Assembly (NCBI GenBank): GCA_030591585.1
Contig: JAUVAS010000009.1
Coordinates: 1-49,609, forward strand
DNA length: 49,609 bases
Reading direction: 5' to 3'
Source of the DNA: Flavobacterium sp.
GTDB taxonomy: Bacteria > Bacteroidota > Bacteroidia > Flavobacteriales > Flavobacteriaceae
Under the pieces are notes generated by a model, which worked only from the letters and a program-made list of their open reading frames with translations, did no database searches and had not been told where the DNA came from. Every line of letters starts with the position of its first letter. Position 1 is the stretch's first letter. Made by a program: the position numbers and the translations under genes. Below, piece after piece: positions 15,482 through 22,948 of the stretch.

Positions 15482-16120
15482 TTATTCAATCAACTCAATT
15501 TCTCTTTGGCGGAGATTAATTACCCCTTCATTCTCTAGTTTTTTCAATAATCTTGAAATCACTTCTCTAGAAGAACCAAGATCATAAGCAATATGTTGGT
15601 GGGTAGTTTTTAAAACAAGGCTTCCTTTTAAACGAGCTTCTTTTTTGAGATATTCTAACAATCGCTTGTCTTTGTTAGAGAAGGTTAAAATTTCAACTAC
15701 GTTTAGTAGCTCTTCATATTTTTGGTCAAAAAGTTCGTAGATAAACTCATTCCATTTAGGGTGTTTTTTAGCTATTAATAACGCCTTATCAGCTGGAATT
15801 ACAACAATTTCCGCATCTTCTTCAATGATTGCTTTTATCTTACTGGTATCGTTTCTAAGAAGAGTTATCATGGACATTGCGCAGCTCTCCCCGGGTTTAA
15901 TATAATAGAGTAACACTTCGTTGCCGTTTTCCGCTTCCTCTTTAAACACTTTTGCCAAACCTGAAATTAATAAAGGAATTACCTTTATATAACTACCTTG
16001 TTTTAAGATGATTGTTCCTGCTTTAAAAGAATGGATACTACTTATGGTCAATAACTCTGATTTTAATTCGGGGTTTTTTACTAGATCTGGGAAGTAGGTT
16101 TCTAAAGCTTTAGCAATCAT
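15482..16120 (-). CDS. Crp/Fnr-family transcriptional regulator with Glu-type recognition helix
   Basis: A 212-residue regulator with an N-terminal cyclic-nucleotide-type beta barrel, a long dimerisation helix and a C-terminal winged helix. The recognition helix GSSREVISRLLKKLE aligns with E. coli CRP GCSRETVGRILKMLE, so Arg185, Glu186 and Arg190 match CRP Arg180, Glu181 and Arg185. There is no N-terminal FNR-type cysteine set. The single cysteine, Cys80, lies in GESCAMSM, where CRP has its phosphate-binding cassette. It is the last gene of a seven-gene sulfur operon, 4 bp after a TPMT-like gene. By its recognition residues it should prefer half-sites with G at position 7 (TGTGA/TATGA). Confidence 0.88.
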   Translation of the reverse strand: MIAKALETYFPDLVKNPELKSELLTISSIHSFKAGTIILKQGSYIKVIPLLISGLAKVFKEEAENGNEVLLYYIKPGESCAMSMITLLRNDTSKIKAIIEEDAEIVVIPADKALLIAKKHPKWNEFIYELFDQKYEELLNVVEILTFSNKDKRLLEYLKKEARLKGSLVLKTTHQHIAYDLGSSREVISRLLKKLENEGVINLRQREIELIE

Positions 16121-16124
16121 TAAA

Positions 16125-16706
16125 TTATTTTTTTATGAATTTAATAAATAACTCCTCGTTTTTTCTTTCTGAAACTGAATTATAAGAAGCCTCCATTATT
16201 TCAAGGTTAAAGTAAGGGGTAAAATAAGAAATGTATTCGGTTTTATTCCCACCAAAAGGAGGCCTGTTATCATACAACAGAACACAAAACAGCAATCCCA
16301 CCAATTTACCTTTTGGTTTTAGTAAGTCATTCATTTTTATGGCATATTGAGGGCGAAGGCTCGGACTTAAAGCACAAAAAAATGTTTGCTCAATGATGAG
16401 GTCAAAAGTTTCTTCAAGGTCGAAAAAGTTAGCGTGAATTAAATGATTTTTCGGAAAACTAGGAATTCTTTTTTGTAGATTAAGTAATGCTGTTTCAGAT
16501 AAATCTATAACAAATATATTCGTAAAACCTTTTTGATGAAGATATTCTGCTTCGTAGGAGTTTCCTCCTCCTGGGATTAATATTTTTAAATCTTTACAGG
16601 TAAGTTGATCAAAGTATTTTTTTAAAGGAGGCGATATTTCTCCTAAATCCCATCCAGTATTTTTAGATTGATACCGGTTATCCCAAAAATTTTCGTCTAA
16701 AAGCAT
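16125..16706 (-). CDS. TPMT-family thiol S-methyltransferase-like protein
   Basis: A 193-residue methyltransferase with the thiopurine methyltransferase family signature near the N-terminus (WDNRYQSKNTGWDLGEISPPL) and the SAM motif LIPGGGNSYEAEYL. Relatives methylate thiols, thiopurines, halides or bisulfide. Within a persulfide/sulfide operon a role in methylating sulfide or small thiols is a reasonable inference. It lies 16 bp after the thioredoxin gene and 4 bp before the regulator. Confidence 0.82.
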   Translation of the reverse strand: MLLDENFWDNRYQSKNTGWDLGEISPPLKKYFDQLTCKDLKILIPGGGNSYEAEYLHQKGFTNIFVIDLSETALLNLQKRIPSFPKNHLIHANFFDLEETFDLIIEQTFFCALSPSLRPQYAIKMNDLLKPKGKLVGLLFCVLLYDNRPPFGGNKTEYISYFTPYFNLEIMEASYNSVSERKNEELFIKFIKK

Positions 16707-16722
16707 TCATGAATAAATCTGG

Positions 16723-17019
16723 TTAAAGATATTCATTAATTTTTGAAACAATATCCTTTTTTGTAACTACTCCAGATTGACGCCATAATATCTGGCTGTT
16801 TTTATAAAGTACTAAGGTTGGAATACCTTGAATATTTAAAGCAGTTGCTAAACGTTTGTTTTTATCAACATCTACTTTGATTATTTTTATCGTATCGCCT
16901 AAGCTATCTTTTACTTCCTTTAAAATAGGTGACATTGTTTTACAAGGGCCACACCAATCTGCAAAAAAATCGACAAGAACAAGAGTATCACTAGCGGTAA
17001 TATCAAAAAAACTACTCAT
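16723..17019 (-). CDS. trxA: Thioredoxin
   Basis: A 98-residue cytosolic thioredoxin with the classical WCGPC active site (ADWCGPCKTMSP) and cis-proline region GIPTLVLY. No signal peptide is present. It would reduce disulfides or release sulfide from protein persulfides made by the rhodaneses in the same operon. The Ile before the cis-Pro is usual for thioredoxins. It is probably not the housekeeping copy, given its operon. Confidence 0.9.
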   Translation of the reverse strand: MSSFFDITASDTLVLVDFFADWCGPCKTMSPILKEVKDSLGDTIKIIKVDVDKNKRLATALNIQGIPTLVLYKNSQILWRQSGVVTKKDIVSKINEYL

Positions 17020-17034
17020 AATAAAATTGTTTTA

Positions 17035-17649
17035 TTATTTTTGAAATTGAATACTCCAAATACCTCTAACTTGATTTTCGGAATACCCTACAGCCTTATC
17101 GGTTGGGTATAAGTTGTTAAGACTTAAAAGGGTTGCTTGGTCAATTTCTTTATTGGGTGTGCCATGACATTTTAGGCACATATCGTTGGTTACAATTGGG
17201 TAGTAAAAATAAATACTGTCGTTAATGGTTTCAATAATAGGAGCAATTTCTTTCCCATTAGAAATCATATTTTTAAAAATATCAATGTTTTTTAGTTCTG
17301 TTTCGTTGGCTTTGTTATTTGGATTTCTTGTTTTGTCTGACACTCTTGTAATTCTCGCATTATGTACCGTTGCCATACTATCTGTTAATTGCATGGCTTT
17401 AACATTGCAAAATTCTAAAGCAGCAATAGCTCCTTTTTCTTTCATAGTGCCCATTAGGTGTTTTCCTAATTGAGCCTTTGTTTTAAAAGCAATATCTAAT
17501 CCCATTTGCTGATAGGAAGGGTTAATTTTTGAAATAGCTTCTATTTGTTCCTCCTCTTGTTTGGAAGAATTATCTACTTTCTCTTCGTTTTTACAAGATG
17601 AAAAAAAAGCAATCATAACGAAAACTAAAATGGAATAAGAAAACTTCAT
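17035..17649 (-). CDS. DUF3365-type haem lipoprotein
   Basis: A 204-residue lipoprotein (signal peptide with lipobox FSSC near residue 19). It contains one CxxCH motif (MCLKCHGTPNKEI) late in the protein, followed by YPTDKAVGYSENQVRGIWSI, the pattern of the Tll0287-like/DUF3365 family, which binds a c-type haem within a PAS-like fold. It would face the periplasm and may sense or transfer electrons. It starts 2 bp after the stop of the methyltransferase gene, so it is tightly coupled to the operon. Confidence 0.82.
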   Translation of the reverse strand: MKFSYSILVFVMIAFFSSCKNEEKVDNSSKQEEEQIEAISKINPSYQQMGLDIAFKTKAQLGKHLMGTMKEKGAIAALEFCNVKAMQLTDSMATVHNARITRVSDKTRNPNNKANETELKNIDIFKNMISNGKEIAPIIETINDSIYFYYPIVTNDMCLKCHGTPNKEIDQATLLSLNNLYPTDKAVGYSENQVRGIWSIQFQK

Positions 17650-17651
17650 GA

Positions 17652-18281
17652 CTAATTAATTCTTTTAAATTTGGTGTAAATATAAGGCCTTGTATCTCCT
17701 GAAGGCATAGTATAACTATAGTTGAAATCTTCAACAAGTTTAAAATCTTCTCCTAATTTGTCCAATAACATGTTTTTATTATATCGATGAACATCTAGTC
17801 CGCTACATTTAAGAGCCCCGTCTGTATTGAAAGTTGAAATCAATACAAATCCATGGAGTTTTACTAACTTTTTTAATAATGAAAAATAAGCATTTTGATC
17901 TTTTTTTTCAGTAAAAAAATGAAGTACAGCTCGATCGTGCCATAAATCTATTGGGTCAATTCTTGAAAGTATCGTAGGGTTTGTTAAATCGTCTTCAACC
18001 CATTGAACCTCATTTTTGTTTGAACCTAACCTGTTTTGTAATTTTTCTAAAGCGGCACCACTAATATCGCTAGCAATAACGTTTTTATAATCTAAATTTA
18101 ATAATTCGTCTATCAATGTTGAAGTGCCTGTACCTACATTTAGAATTCTTGCATCTTTTGGTAACTTACAATCGTTAATAAGCTGGAGAGAAGGTTCGGG
18201 GGACGCCTCATACCAACCTAATTTGGTGATATCGTTAGTTCCATAAGCCGAATCCCAATGTTTTTTTAAATCAGTGTTCAT
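17652..18281 (-). CDS. Class I SAM-dependent methyltransferase (HWDxxYG type)
   Basis: A 209-residue methyltransferase starting MNTDLKKHWDSAYGTNDITK, with SAM motif RILNVGTGTSTLIDELL, the acidic ASDISGAALEKL and a post-motif region DLWHDRAVLHFFTE. It is a different subfamily from the other two methyltransferases in the island. The substrate is unknown. It lies 10 bp after the HMA gene and 2 bp before the haem lipoprotein gene. Confidence 0.8.
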   Translation of the reverse strand: MNTDLKKHWDSAYGTNDITKLGWYEASPEPSLQLINDCKLPKDARILNVGTGTSTLIDELLNLDYKNVIASDISGAALEKLQNRLGSNKNEVQWVEDDLTNPTILSRIDPIDLWHDRAVLHFFTEKKDQNAYFSLLKKLVKLHGFVLISTFNTDGALKCSGLDVHRYNKNMLLDKLGEDFKLVEDFNYSYTMPSGDTRPYIYTKFKRIN

Positions 18282-18291
18282 TTATTTAGAA

Positions 18292-18561
18292 TTAATTAGA
18301 CATTTTTCCTGTGGCACAACTAACAAATGATTTAGCTTTAGAAACCATTGAATTGTCTTCTCCTTTAGCAGGGTAACCAATAGCTGTTAATTTATTTTTT
18401 ACTGAAGCTATACCTTCTTCTGAAGATGCTTCAAATGATACGGTAGAAGTTTCAACATCTACTACTACATTGCTAATAGCATATAATGCTGAAATTTTTG
18501 TGGTAATTGTATTTGCACAACCGCCACATTTTAAGTTTTGAATTACTACGTTTGATTTCAT
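18292..18561 (-). CDS. Heavy-metal-associated (HMA, CopZ-like) domain protein
   Basis: An 89-residue protein with a ferredoxin-like metal-binding fold and the motif LKCGGCANTI, where two cysteines (CxxC) bind copper or another soft metal. A C-terminal extension ends with SCATGKMSN and a third cysteine. In a persulfide operon the CxxC could alternatively handle sulfane sulfur. Its start codon is embedded in a 22-nt stretch identical to the leader at 1455-1476. Confidence 0.85.
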   Translation of the reverse strand: MKSNVVIQNLKCGGCANTITTKISALYAISNVVVDVETSTVSFEASSEEGIASVKNKLTAIGYPAKGEDNSMVSKAKSFVSCATGKMSN

Positions 18562-18577
18562 GTGTCTATATTATTTT
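18556..18577 (-). repeat. 22-nt translation-start leader shared with the gene at 1460
   Basis: Identical over 22 nt to 1455-1476, covering the start codon and the upstream leader (coding strand contains AATAATATAGACACATG). The stop codon of the preceding gene overlaps its upstream end. Confidence 0.7.
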
Positions 18578-18969
18578 TATTGTCTACTCCAAGCGGAATA
18601 ACCTCCTTTAAGGTCATAAATTTCTTTAAATCCTAAAGCGTATAATAGGGCTACAGATTTTTGGCTACGATTTCCCGAACGACAATAAATGTATAAAGGT
18701 ATACTCTTGTCTAATTTATTAAAAGCTTCATTGAACGTTTTTTGATTCATAAAATCAATATTGATTGCATCATCAATAAAACCTTCTTGGTATTCTTTTG
18801 GAGTACGAACATCTACTAATTGAAGATCTTTCCCAACGACAACTTCTTTATAGCTAGCAACGTCTAAGATTACACTTATTATATCTTGTTTTGTCTCTTT
18901 TTTAACTTCTTGACCACAACTTGTAAGTGTGGTAATGGCTATTAAGAAAAGGAAAACTATTTTTTTCAT
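18577..18969 (-). CDS. Rhodanese-domain lipoprotein
   Basis: A 130-residue protein with a lipoprotein signal (MKKIVFLFLIAITTLTSC, lipobox at Cys18) and one rhodanese domain. The active-site loop YIYCRSGNRSQKS is intact with the catalytic cysteine, and the end GFKEIYDLKGGYSAW is typical. It should sit in the periplasm or the outer leaflet, transferring sulfane sulfur. It is the first gene of the seven-gene operon; the nearest -7 candidate on the minus strand is TACATTGG (18997-19004), without a Crp-type site at the class II position. Confidence 0.88.
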   Translation of the reverse strand: MKKIVFLFLIAITTLTSCGQEVKKETKQDIISVILDVASYKEVVVGKDLQLVDVRTPKEYQEGFIDDAINIDFMNQKTFNEAFNKLDKSIPLYIYCRSGNRSQKSVALLYALGFKEIYDLKGGYSAWSRQ

Positions 18970-19017
18970 GAATGTTTATGTTTTGTTAATTTAAGACCAA
19001 TGTATTGATATTCTGCT

Positions 19018-19062
19018 AAAAAAAGAAAGGAAGCAGTTATTTATTAACAAACTACTTCCTTT
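19018..19062 (-). terminator. Terminator after the cytosolic rhodanese gene
   Basis: AAAGGAAG (19026-19033) pairs with CTTCCTTT (19055-19062) and AGTT with AACT inside, with a single mismatch and an 11-nt loop. On the minus strand the stem is followed by CTTTTTTTAG. Confidence 0.75.
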
Positions 19063-19124
19063 ACTAACTAACCAACCAATAAAAACATTTAATTCTTTCT
19101 CTTTTTCAATAGATATTATATTTA

Positions 19125-19460
19125 TTAAATAGCTTTATTTATTTTAGAGGGGAACACTAATTTACCATCCCAACTAAAAATTCCTCCTAATAAATTATAG
19201 GTGTTTTTAATGCCCATAGACTCTAAAACTTGACAAGCTGTTACACTTCGGACACCACTTCTACAATAGATGTAATAATTTTTTTCTTTATCTAATTCCC
19301 CAACGTTTTGCATAAAACTTTGTGGGTTCATTAAGTCAATTAACTTAGAATGTTCAATAATACCCTCATCCCATTCATAAGAACTTCTGCAATCAATAAT
19401 CACTGCATTTTTATCTTTTACAATGAGTTCTTTCCATTCAGATGTATTAATATTTTTCAT
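19125..19460 (-). CDS. Cytosolic single-domain rhodanese
   Basis: A 111-residue sulfurtransferase without signal peptide. The domain carries AVIIDCRSSYEWDEGIIEHSK and the intact active-site loop YIYCRSGVRSVTA with the catalytic cysteine. It is a GlpE/PspE-sized protein. It is transcribed alone: an operator-linked promoter lies upstream (19483-19527) and a terminator downstream (19018-19062). It would shuttle sulfane sulfur between SQR products, the CstB-like enzyme and thioredoxin. Confidence 0.88.
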   Translation of the reverse strand: MKNINTSEWKELIVKDKNAVIIDCRSSYEWDEGIIEHSKLIDLMNPQSFMQNVGELDKEKNYYIYCRSGVRSVTACQVLESMGIKNTYNLLGGIFSWDGKLVFPSKINKAI

Positions 19461-19482
19461 GTAACATTCTCTAATTGTAGGG

Positions 19483-19527
19483 CAAATATATTGCTAGGTT
19501 TTCTTGCAGACAGTAACAAGTGTTACA
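19483..19527 (-). promoter_or_regulatory. Crp-type operator and -7 element of the cytosolic rhodanese gene
   Basis: The site AGTAAC-AAGT-GTTACA (19512-19527) has one mismatch between arms. A perfect -7 element on the minus strand, TATATTTG (19483-19490), is centred exactly 33 bp downstream. The leader to the ATG is 22 nt. Confidence 0.7.
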
Positions 19528-19564
19528 ATGTTTCTTTTTTTGAAAAAAAAATATAGTATAAAAT

Positions 19565-19588
19565 AAAAAGCAGCGATTGCTGCTTTTT
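19565..19588. terminator. Terminator after the CstB-like gene
   Basis: AAAAAGCAGC-GATT-GCTGCTTTTT is a perfect 10-bp stem with a 4-nt loop. It has T-rich flanks in both directions; for the minus-strand gene ending at 19616 it is the natural terminator. Confidence 0.85.
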
Positions 19589-19615
19589 AAAATTGATATT
19601 ATTTGTGGGGATAGT

Positions 19616-21037
19616 TTACAACATGGTTGTAGGACAAACAAAATCTGATAATGGCGCGGCGGTTTCTTGAATATCTGTAAAACCTCCACGAACATCGGTT
19701 ACTTTTTCGACACCATTTGCCATAAAAATTGAGGCTGCAATTAAAGAACGATATCCTGTTGCACAGTGTAAAAAATATTCTTTACTAGGATCTATTTCAG
19801 GAAAATTAGAATGGATAAAATCTAATGGAAAATTTTCGACCCCTATTACATGTTCAGATAAATATTCAGATTCTTTACGAACATCAACGGGTTTTTCAAT
19901 TTTTCCTTCAGCTAACATATTTATAAATTTAGCTGCAGAAACAGAGCCTATTTTATCTACTTCAAATCCGTGAGTCATCCAATCTTTAATTCCCCCATTT
20001 AAATAACCAAGGGTATTGTCATATCCAACTCTTGAAAAACGAGTTACAATTTCATTTACACGTAATTCGTCATCAGAAATAAATATAATTTTTTGATTGA
20101 TATCTGCAACTAATGCACCCACCCAAGGAGCAAAATCATTATCAATTCCAATATACCAAGCGCCTGGCACTGTTCCGTCTTCTGTAAAAGATTCTTTAGA
20201 ACGGGTGTCTATTACTAAAACATCTTTTTGCTCACTCATTTCTTTAAATGTAGCAGGATCTAATGGAGTACTTCCTTTATGAAGAATAATGTCTATACTA
20301 GTATTGATAGACTTGTTCATTCTAACATTGTTAGGGAAATATTGTGGTGGTGGTTTTAATCCTGTAGTCACTTCATCAATAAATTCCTCTTTGGTCATAT
20401 CTGCTCTTAATGCATAATTCGTTTTCTTTTGATTTCCTAAAGTATCAAAAGTTTCAGAGCTCATATTTTTTCCACAAGCAGAACCTGCGCCGTGATTTGG
20501 ATATATAATAATATCATCTGGTAATTTCATTATTTTATTACGAAGTGAATCGAATAAATAACCTGCTAAATCTGCTTCGGTTAAAGAGCCTTGTTTTACT
20601 GCTAAATCTGGACGACCAACATCACCAATAAATAAGGCATCTCCTGTAAGAATACAAGGTGTGTTTCCGTCCTCATCTGTAATTAAATAAGAAGAAGACT
20701 CCATAGTATGTCCTGGAGTATGAATTAAAGTAAGTTTGCCACCTCCTAATGGAAAATCTTCTCCATCAGCTCCTGTATAAATTTCATACTCAGCAGTAGC
20801 ATTTGGTCCAAATACGATTTTTGCTCCTGTTTTTTGAGCCAAGTCGTATTGCCCTGAAACAAAATCTGCATGAAAGTGAGTTAAAAAGATGTATTTAATT
20901 TTAGCGCCATCAGCTTCAGCCATTCTTAAGTAGGGCTCTGTTTCTCTAAGGGGGTCAACAATTGCAACTTCTCCATTAGACTCAATGTAATAAGCCATTT
21001 CAGCAAGGCATCCTGTAAATATTTGTTCTACTTTCAT
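19616..21037 (-). CDS. CstB-like persulfide dioxygenase fused to two rhodanese domains
   Basis: The 473-residue protein has an N-terminal metallo-beta-lactamase fold (about 1-240) with THFHADFVSG (His54, His56, Asp58), HTPGHT (His110) and GDALFIGDVGRPDL (Asp133), the non-haem iron site of persulfide dioxygenases. A first rhodanese module (about 255-355) lacks the catalytic cysteine (FISDDELR). A second (about 365-465) keeps it (Cys425 in HCATGYRS). This dioxygenase/dead rhodanese/active rhodanese order is that of Staphylococcus CstB, which turns persulfides into thiosulfate via sulfite. Here it would oxidise the persulfide made by SQR. It is transcribed singly from an operator-linked promoter. 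Confidence 0.87.
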   Translation of the reverse strand: MKVEQIFTGCLAEMAYYIESNGEVAIVDPLRETEPYLRMAEADGAKIKYIFLTHFHADFVSGQYDLAQKTGAKIVFGPNATAEYEIYTGADGEDFPLGGGKLTLIHTPGHTMESSSYLITDEDGNTPCILTGDALFIGDVGRPDLAVKQGSLTEADLAGYLFDSLRNKIMKLPDDIIIYPNHGAGSACGKNMSSETFDTLGNQKKTNYALRADMTKEEFIDEVTTGLKPPPQYFPNNVRMNKSINTSIDIILHKGSTPLDPATFKEMSEQKDVLVIDTRSKESFTEDGTVPGAWYIGIDNDFAPWVGALVADINQKIIFISDDELRVNEIVTRFSRVGYDNTLGYLNGGIKDWMTHGFEVDKIGSVSAAKFINMLAEGKIEKPVDVRKESEYLSEHVIGVENFPLDFIHSNFPEIDPSKEYFLHCATGYRSLIAASIFMANGVEKVTDVRGGFTDIQETAAPLSDFVCPTTML

Positions 21038-21072
21038 CTGTATTCTGTTTCTAAATTGTTAATATTAAGGGA

Positions 21073-21120
21073 CTAAATTAGTTTAATGCTTTATTTAATA
21101 AAGTAACAATTGTTACTTTA
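21073..21120 (-). promoter_or_regulatory. Operator and -7 element of the CstB-like gene, overlapping the sulP stop
   Basis: A perfect 22-bp palindrome (21099-21120) with core AGTAAC-AATT-GTTACT covers the stop codon of the upstream sulP gene. The -7-like element TAATTTAG (minus, 21073-21080) is centred exactly 33 bp downstream of its centre. Confidence 0.7.
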
Positions 21121-22866
21121 TCTTTTGAACAGCCTCTTTTTCTTTTCTTTTTGTTTCAAATATTTTTTGTAATTATCTTTTTGATGTCCAGTGTGATACC
21201 AGTCTACAGCTTCTTGTATACTCATAAAGAAATGATCTTCTTGGGCCTTTTCCATAAAACCAGATTTTATCATTTTATCTCGTACCGGCCCTTTAATTCC
21301 AGTAAATAGCACTTCAATATCTCTTGAATTAAAATCAATAATTATTTCTTCAAGAGCTTGTATAGCAGTACTATCTATGTTGTTAATACTTTCTCCGTCT
21401 ATAATTAATAAACTTAAATTATCTTTTTTAATTCTTTCATACTCATAGAGTTTGTCTTTAAAGTAATTGACATTTGCAAAAAATAATTGTGCATCAAAAC
21501 GATAAATTAATAGCTCTTCAATAATTTCTAGATTATCAAAACGTTTAATATTTCTATAAAAATGTGTGTTTGGCACTCTTGCTAGCCTCGCGGTATGGGG
21601 CTTTGTTGTTTTAAACAATACCATTGCTAAAGATATAATAATACCAAGGCCAATCCCTAACTCAACTCCTAAGATTAATGTTGCCAAAAAGGTAGTTATT
21701 AGCATCCAGAAATCCTTAATATTACTTTTATATAAATGAATAGCTTCTTTATAATTAATCAATCCAAAAACTGCTACCATAATTACTGAAGCTAAGATAG
21801 CCTTTGGTAAATTATAAAAATACGGGGTTAGAAAAAGTAATGTAATTACAATTAGGGTTGCACTAATTAATGCTGCCAACCCTGTTTTTGCACCAGCCTG
21901 ATCATTTACCGCAGTTCTTGAAAACCCGCCAGTAGTAGGGAAAGATTGAAAAAAGGATCCAAAAACATTAGCCAATCCTAAAGAGATTAACTCTTGATTT
22001 GGGACTACTTTGTAATTTCTGTGTTTGACTTGAATGGCTTTTGCAACAGCAATACTCTCCATAAAACTTACCAAGGCAATCGTTAGCGCCATTGGTATTA
22101 ATAATTGAATAATTTCTAAATCTAAAAGAGGAATTTGAAAATTTGGAAGTGTATTTGGAATGTCTTTAATTATTTTTACACTAAACGCTCCTCCTCCCAA
22201 ACTAAATATGGATACTACTGCAATTCCAAAAAGAACAGCAAAGAGCTGACTTGGCAACGATTTATTTATCTTCTTTATACCTATAATTATCAAAACACCA
22301 CTAATCCCAATAGCAAAAGTGATCCAACTTATTTCATCAGCTTGATTTATTGCGCTAAGTATTATTTCATTGATATGATGAGTTCTTTCTATTTCAATTC
22401 CTAATAAATGCTTTAATTGGCTAAGACCAATTATTAACGCAGCCGCAGAAGTAAAACCGCTTATTACTGGATGTGACATAAAATTCACCAAAAACCCGAG
22501 TCTAAAAAGCCCTAATAAAAACTGAATCACACCTACTAGCAAGGCTAATAACATTGCATAAGTAATATAATCTGAAGCAGATAAGCCTTCAAAAGAACCA
22601 ATTGCCGTAGCGGTAAGTAGTGATACCATAGCAACTGGACCAACTGCTAACTGTCTAGAAGTTCCAAAAATAGCATAAATGAGTATAGGAACTATAGAAG
22701 CATACAGGCCATAAACAGCAGGCATACCTGCAATTGATGCGTAAGCCATTCCTTGAGGAATTAACATTACACCTACAGTTAGCCCTGCACCTAAATCACC
22801 TTTAAGCCATTCCTTTTTATAATTAGGAAGCCATTCTAATATGGGTAGAATACTTTTTAAACTCAT
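21118..22866 (-). CDS. SulP-family inorganic anion transporter with STAS domain (first copy)
   Basis: A 582-residue membrane protein with the SulP opening (DLGAGLTVGVMLIPQGMAYASIAGMPAVYGLYASIVP), about 12-14 helices, the family motif TTGGFSRTAVNDQAGAKT, and a C-terminal cytosolic STAS domain (about 440-560, LLIIDGESINNIDSTAIQALEEI). SulP proteins transport sulfate, bicarbonate or other anions. Between a persulfide dioxygenase and a sulfite dehydrogenase, sulfate or sulfite exchange is a reasonable guess. A Lys-rich tail follows the STAS domain. It has its own promoter (22898-22942), separate from the second copy. Confidence 0.88.
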   Translation of the reverse strand: MSLKSILPILEWLPNYKKEWLKGDLGAGLTVGVMLIPQGMAYASIAGMPAVYGLYASIVPILIYAIFGTSRQLAVGPVAMVSLLTATAIGSFEGLSASDYITYAMLLALLVGVIQFLLGLFRLGFLVNFMSHPVISGFTSAAALIIGLSQLKHLLGIEIERTHHINEIILSAINQADEISWITFAIGISGVLIIIGIKKINKSLPSQLFAVLFGIAVVSIFSLGGGAFSVKIIKDIPNTLPNFQIPLLDLEIIQLLIPMALTIALVSFMESIAVAKAIQVKHRNYKVVPNQELISLGLANVFGSFFQSFPTTGGFSRTAVNDQAGAKTGLAALISATLIVITLLFLTPYFYNLPKAILASVIMVAVFGLINYKEAIHLYKSNIKDFWMLITTFLATLILGVELGIGLGIIISLAMVLFKTTKPHTARLARVPNTHFYRNIKRFDNLEIIEELLIYRFDAQLFFANVNYFKDKLYEYERIKKDNLSLLIIDGESINNIDSTAIQALEEIIIDFNSRDIEVLFTGIKGPVRDKMIKSGFMEKAQEDHFFMSIQEAVDWYHTGHQKDNYKKYLKQKEKKKRLFKR

Positions 22867-22897
22867 TTAATATGTGAAAATATAGATTTTAAAAACG

Positions 22898-22942
22898 CGA
22901 AAATACTTTTTACGAATCGCTTTATTTGTAACAATTAGCACA
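22898..22942 (-). promoter_or_regulatory. Weak Crp-type site and -7 element of the first sulP gene
   Basis: TGTAAC-AATT-AGCACA (22927-22942) keeps one perfect half-site. The -7-like TATTTTCG (minus, 22898-22905) is centred exactly 33 bp away. The site overlaps a hairpin, AATTAGC (22933-22939) with GCTAATT (22948-22954), that also covers the stop codon of the second sulP gene. Confidence 0.5.
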
Positions 22943-22948
22943 TTGTAG

